Origin: Acidobacteriota bacterium
GTDB lineage: Bacteria > Acidobacteriota > Blastocatellia > Pyrinomonadales > Pyrinomonadaceae
Assembly: GCA_003385635.1 (NCBI GenBank)
Contig: QQUY01000001.1
Location: 558,001 to 622,000 of the forward strand
Length of the DNA: 64,000 nucleotides
Direction of reading: 5' to 3'
Both the position numbers and the translations under genes were made by a program. The notes beneath the pieces were generated by a model. It saw only the letters and a list, made by a program, of their open reading frames with translations. It ran no database searches and was not told the origin of the DNA. Of the stretch, positions 61,163 to 64,000 are shown one piece after another; positions within the stretch are counted from its first letter, which is position 1, and each line of letters opens with the position of its first letter.

Positions 61163-61195
61163 AAAAACCGGGCCGCTTCCGCGAACCCGGTTTTT
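61163..61195. terminator. Bidirectional terminator
   Basis: AAAAACCGGG (61163-61172) and CCCGGTTTTT (61186-61195) form a perfect 10-base stem, with T-runs on both strands. It lies 33 bases after the minus-strand stop at 61228. Confidence 0.85.
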
Positions 61196-61227
61196 CGATT
61201 GCCTGGAGGTGGCAATGAAGAAGCCCG

Positions 61228-61662
61228 TTATTTAGCCTTCTTGCGTGATCCCTTGACGGTCACCTTGGCCAGCTTCTCGTATCCCTGCTTGATCACCGAC
61301 TTCTCATCCTTCGATTCGCGGATCTCGGCAGAGATCCCCGGAGATTTGATCTCCCTCAGGAAGTGAGTCTTGCCATATCGGTAAAACGTCAGCTGGCTTT
61401 GCGTGAACGCATCGAGTCTCGCAGAAGACGCGCCGGCAAGGATGATCGTCGACTCTTCGCCGTCAAGCGATTCGACCAGGATAGCGTTTTGGTTCTCACG
61501 CTTTACTCTGTACTCGCCTTTTTCAAACTTCTCGTTTCCGATCTGAAAATCAAAGGGAACTTCAAAGACGATTGTGCTGGAAGCGGTACCGGCGCTGACT
61601 GCAACTGCCGAAACCGTAAGAATGATCGCAAGTGCAATTACCTTGTATGAGTGCTTTAACAT
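61228..61662 (-). CDS. Small exported protein of unknown function
   Basis: The 144-residue protein has a signal peptide (MLKHSYKVIALAIILTVSAVAVSAG). The mature part opens FEVPFDFQIGNEKFEKGEYRVKRENQNAILVESLDG, which follows the 'PFDFxxG...GxYxV' layout of a secreted protein family I associate with Acidobacteria. The C-terminus is very basic (KGSRKKAK). AAGGAG lies 8 bases before the ATG. A GC-rich hairpin sits in its leader. No function is known. Confidence 0.78.
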   Translation of the reverse strand: MLKHSYKVIALAIILTVSAVAVSAGTASSTIVFEVPFDFQIGNEKFEKGEYRVKRENQNAILVESLDGEESTIILAGASSARLDAFTQSQLTFYRYGKTHFLREIKSPGISAEIRESKDEKSVIKQGYEKLAKVTVKGSRKKAK

Positions 61663-61687
61663 CTATTTCTCCTTATGAAAATTATCC

Positions 61688-61713
61688 GGGGGCGTTGGAA
61701 ACCCAACGGCCCC
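61688..61713 (-). promoter_or_regulatory. Leader hairpin of the small exported protein gene
   Basis: GGGGGCGTTGG and CCAACGGCCCC pair over 11 bases with one mismatch, 26 bases before the start codon. It is a possible mRNA stabiliser or attenuator. Confidence 0.35.
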
Positions 61714-61895
61714 TGGATGTATCACCTGCATAGGAATGAACATTTGAACAACTGTTCGGCTTTATCTATTCGCAATGGATGTGCCACGGTCGCACAGGAT
61801 CTGAAACTAATTGTTAAATGCTGTGATTACAATATGTTACGAGTGTAGCTCGATGAGGAGTGGTTGGCAGCTTTGGATTCGGCGGGGGCAATATC

Positions 61896-61932
61896 CTATC
61901 TTGTAAGATAGTCCGACTAACCTAAAAGATAG
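61896..61932 (+). promoter_or_regulatory. Operator-like dyad plus third half-site upstream of the sigma-54 activator
   Basis: CTATCTT-GT-AAGATAG (61896-61911) is a perfect inverted repeat. A third AAGATAG follows at 61926-61932, exactly 21 bases (two helical turns) after the second. The activator gene starts 26 bases downstream. Confidence 0.5.
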
Positions 61933-61957
61933 ACCGCCTGGAAAGGCGAAGGGGGAA

Positions 61958-63841
61958 ATGACGAAAGCTCGTATAAGGATCACTTTTTCGGATGGCAAGG
62001 AGAAGAGGATCGATCTCAAGGAGACCCGTACACTAGTGGGCCGGGGCGACGACAATGACATCCGCTTGCGGCATCCTTCGATCTCGCGAAAGCACTTTGT
62101 GATCGCCTCGGTCGACGGCCGATTCGTGATCGACGATCTCGGAAGCCTGAACGGGACCCTTGTCGGCGACAAACCGGCAGAGAATTATGAACTCAAAGAC
62201 GGCGACCGCATCATGGCGGGCGACTTCACGATGATCTTTGAGCGACCGGAAGAGAGGGGCCTCAGGTTCTGCGATGTGGAGATCGACAATGACGACTCAG
62301 TGCTGCTTCCGGAAGAGTTCATTTCCGTTGATCTGGACAATGTCGTAGCCACGATAGCGCGCGACTTGAACGCGATCCTAAAGGTAACCGCGAAGATCAA
62401 CGCTATCCACGACGTCGAAGAGCTTCAAAAGGAGCTGTTAAGCGAGATCCTGGAGGTCGTTCCCGCAACTTCCGGAGCGATAATTCTTGTTGACGACGAA
62501 ATGGGACTCGCCGAAGTCTCCGGTTTGAACAAGAGCGGCTCGAACGAGAACGTGCACGTCAGCCGAACCATCATTAATCGGGTGATCGACGAAAAGAACG
62601 GGGTGCTTGCGAACGACATCGTCAACGACAGCCGCCAGGCGACCCCTGAGAGTGTTGCCGTCGCAGGTGTATCCTCGCTCCTGTGTGTACCGATGTATCT
62701 GTTCGACAAGGTTCACGGAGTGATCTACCTATCAACGTCCGCCGAGGGAGAGAGCTTCGACGACAGCCACCTTAGGTTTATGACCGCTGTTGCTTCGATA
62801 GCCTCGATAGCGATCGAGAACGCGAGAAACTTCTCGACGCTGCAGATCGAAAACGCGAAGCTGAAGACCGCGACTTCGCTTGAGAAGCAGATGATCGGTG
62901 ACAGCGAGGCGATGAAACGCGTTTACGGATTCATAGCGAAAGCCGCGCCGAGTGACGCGACCATCCTGATCGAAGGCGAAAGTGGTACAGGGAAGGAACT
63001 TGCAGCGAAGGCGATCGTCGTCAACAGTCGCCGCAAGGACAAACCGCTCGTAACCATCAACTGTGCGACTTTGACCGAGAACCTCCTAGAGTCCGAACTG
63101 TTTGGACACGAGAAGGGAGCATTTACTGGAGCTTTGACCCAGAAGAAAGGGAAGATCGAGATCGCTCACGGCGGAACTCTGTTTCTGGATGAAGTCGGTG
63201 AACTTCCGCTTGGCCTTCAGGCAAAACTCCTAAGGGTCATTCAGGAACGCGAACTCGAAAGGGTGGGAGGCATCGAGAAGATCGGGGTCGATGTGCGCAT
63301 CATCGCGGCGACAAATCGCGACCTCGAAGAAGAGGTCAAGAACGGAGGATTCAGGCAAGACCTCTTCTACCGCCTCAACGTTATGAAGTTCCGTATGCCC
63401 GCGCTCCGGGAACGCAGAAGCGACGTGATGCTCTTGGCGGAAGCCTTTTTATGGGAATATGCCAGAAAGAACAACCGGCAGTTGAGGGGATTCTCGGCGA
63501 GTGCAAAAGAGAGGCTTTTGAACTACGAGTATCCCGGAAACGTGCGTGAGCTTGAGAACGCGGTCGAGAGGGCGGTTATCCTGAGCTCCGGCGAATGGGT
63601 CGCGGCCGAAGATCTTCCCGAGGAATTCTCGCTCGAAGGATCGGGCGCGGGATCTGGCGGCGACGGTCCTGTGCCGCTTCAGGAAGGTGTAAAGCTGAAA
63701 AAGAAGCAGATGATAATCGAGGCTTTCAGGAAAGCTGAGGGAAGTTACGTAGATACCGCGAAGATTCTCGACGTCCATCCGAATTACCTTCACCGGCTGA
63801 TTAAAACGCTCGGGATCAAAGAGGAGCTGGAGAGTCTTTAG
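61958..63841 (+). CDS. FHA-GAF sigma-54-dependent transcriptional activator
   Basis: The 627-residue regulator has four parts. An FHA domain (about 20-95: [36 protein letters not shown]) reads phosphothreonine. A GAF domain (about 145-295, VATSG-like start, [20 protein letters not shown]) follows. The AAA+ core (about 315-545) has Walker A GESGTGKE (from 340), intact GAFTGA (387-392) for contact with sigma-54 and [15 protein letters not shown] Fis-type HTH ends the protein ([23 protein letters not shown]). The FHA domain implies control by a Ser/Thr kinase; the nearest kinase in the window is at 54287. Confidence 0.94.
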   Translation: MTKARIRITFSDGKEKRIDLKETRTLVGRGDDNDIRLRHPSISRKHFVIASVDGRFVIDDLGSLNGTLVGDKPAENYELKDGDRIMAGDFTMIFERPEERGLRFCDVEIDNDDSVLLPEEFISVDLDNVVATIARDLNAILKVTAKINAIHDVEELQKELLSEILEVVPATSGAIILVDDEMGLAEVSGLNKSGSNENVHVSRTIINRVIDEKNGVLANDIVNDSRQATPESVAVAGVSSLLCVPMYLFDKVHGVIYLSTSAEGESFDDSHLRFMTAVASIASIAIENARNFSTLQIENAKLKTATSLEKQMIGDSEAMKRVYGFIAKAAPSDATILIEGESGTGKELAAKAIVVNSRRKDKPLVTINCATLTENLLESELFGHEKGAFTGALTQKKGKIEIAHGGTLFLDEVGELPLGLQAKLLRVIQERELERVGGIEKIGVDVRIIAATNRDLEEEVKNGGFRQDLFYRLNVMKFRMPALRERRSDVMLLAEAFLWEYARKNNRQLRGFSASAKERLLNYEYPGNVRELENAVERAVILSSGEWVAAEDLPEEFSLEGSGAGSGGDGPVPLQEGVKLKKKQMIIEAFRKAEGSYVDTAKILDVHPNYLHRLIKTLGIKEELESL

Positions 63842-63937
63842 TCTGCAAATCCTCTCAGAAACATTAGTGGCTTTCTAAAAAGCGCATTTCAAAAGACCGC
63901 GTTCTTGAGTGTGCTGTTCACATTCTCAGATGAGACC

Positions 63938-63973
63938 ATCAGTTGCCCCCCGCTAAAGCAAGGGGCAACTGAT
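63938..63973. repeat. R3 repeat copy with perfect 12-base inverted ends
   Basis: ATCAGTTGCCCC and GGGGCAACTGAT enclose CCGCTAAAGCAA. This copy shows the complete symmetric form of the R3 element. The rest of the window after the activator gene has no visible gene. Confidence 0.88.
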
Positions 63974-64000
63974 AGATATTCAGTTCCTGTGGGCGTAGTA

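Overview
The window looks like a chromosomal segment of an Acidobacteriota member, most likely class Blastocatellia (Pyrinomonadaceae-like). This is inferred from protein families rather than from a marker gene. Supporting signs are a VWFA-related protein of the acidobacterial type, paired DUF4252-like secreted proteins, a DUF5916-type beta-barrel end, many small secreted proteins of unknown function, and abundant short palindromic repeats between genes. No rRNA, transposase, integrase, phage gene or CRISPR array is visible. There is one tRNA (Pro-UGG).

Layout. 1-5.3 kb: end of an outer-membrane protein, two secreted unknowns, a SAM hydrolase-family enzyme and citrate synthase. 5.5-7.8 kb (minus): a four-gene unit of ECF sigma factor, single-pass membrane protein and two DUF4252-like exported proteins. 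8-12.7 kb: an S9A peptidase and a membrane GGDEF/EAL protein with a degenerate GGDEF site. 12.7-15.3 kb (minus): dciA-like gene, gatC, a small exported protein and gatA. 15.4-19.5 kb: maf, a redoxin lacking its CxxC, and the folK-panB-panC vitamin cluster. 19.8-29.3 kb: AlbA_2 protein, VWFA protein, LecA-like lectin-domain protein, deacetylase, kinase-like protein, lipoprotein and SprT-like protease. 29.4-34.5 kb: hrcA-grpE-dnaK-dnaJ. 34.8-39.2 kb: surface polysaccharide genes (O-antigen ligase-like, GT2, large membrane protein) with yqeY opposed. 39.4-42.6 kb: small protein, HU, tRNA-Pro, rdgB and a coiled-coil unknown. 42.6-48.5 kb: YbbP/YbbA-type ABC transporter divergent from a TesA-like esterase, then SDR, GNAT and a pseudopilin. 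48.8-58.2 kb: MoxR, DUF58, ECF sigma, anti-sigma, DUF4097-like, Ser/Thr kinase, and a VWA protein with a DUF4097-like N-terminus. 58.2-60.7 kb: xseA, a DUF2939-like gene and xseB. 61.2-63.8 kb: small secreted protein and an FHA-GAF sigma-54 activator.

How parts work together. The 51.4-58.2 kb stretch reads as a cell-envelope signalling block. A sigma/anti-sigma pair is followed without gaps by an exported beta-solenoid-like protein. A membrane kinase follows, and its stop codon overlaps the start of a VWA protein that itself begins with a related repeat fold. The kinase has about 145 residues between DFG and SPE, which is the most unusual protein architecture here. The heat-shock operon has a consensus-like promoter overlapped by two inverted repeats that do not fit the CIRCE spacing. 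Several dispersed repeat families occupy most of the longer gene-free stretches.
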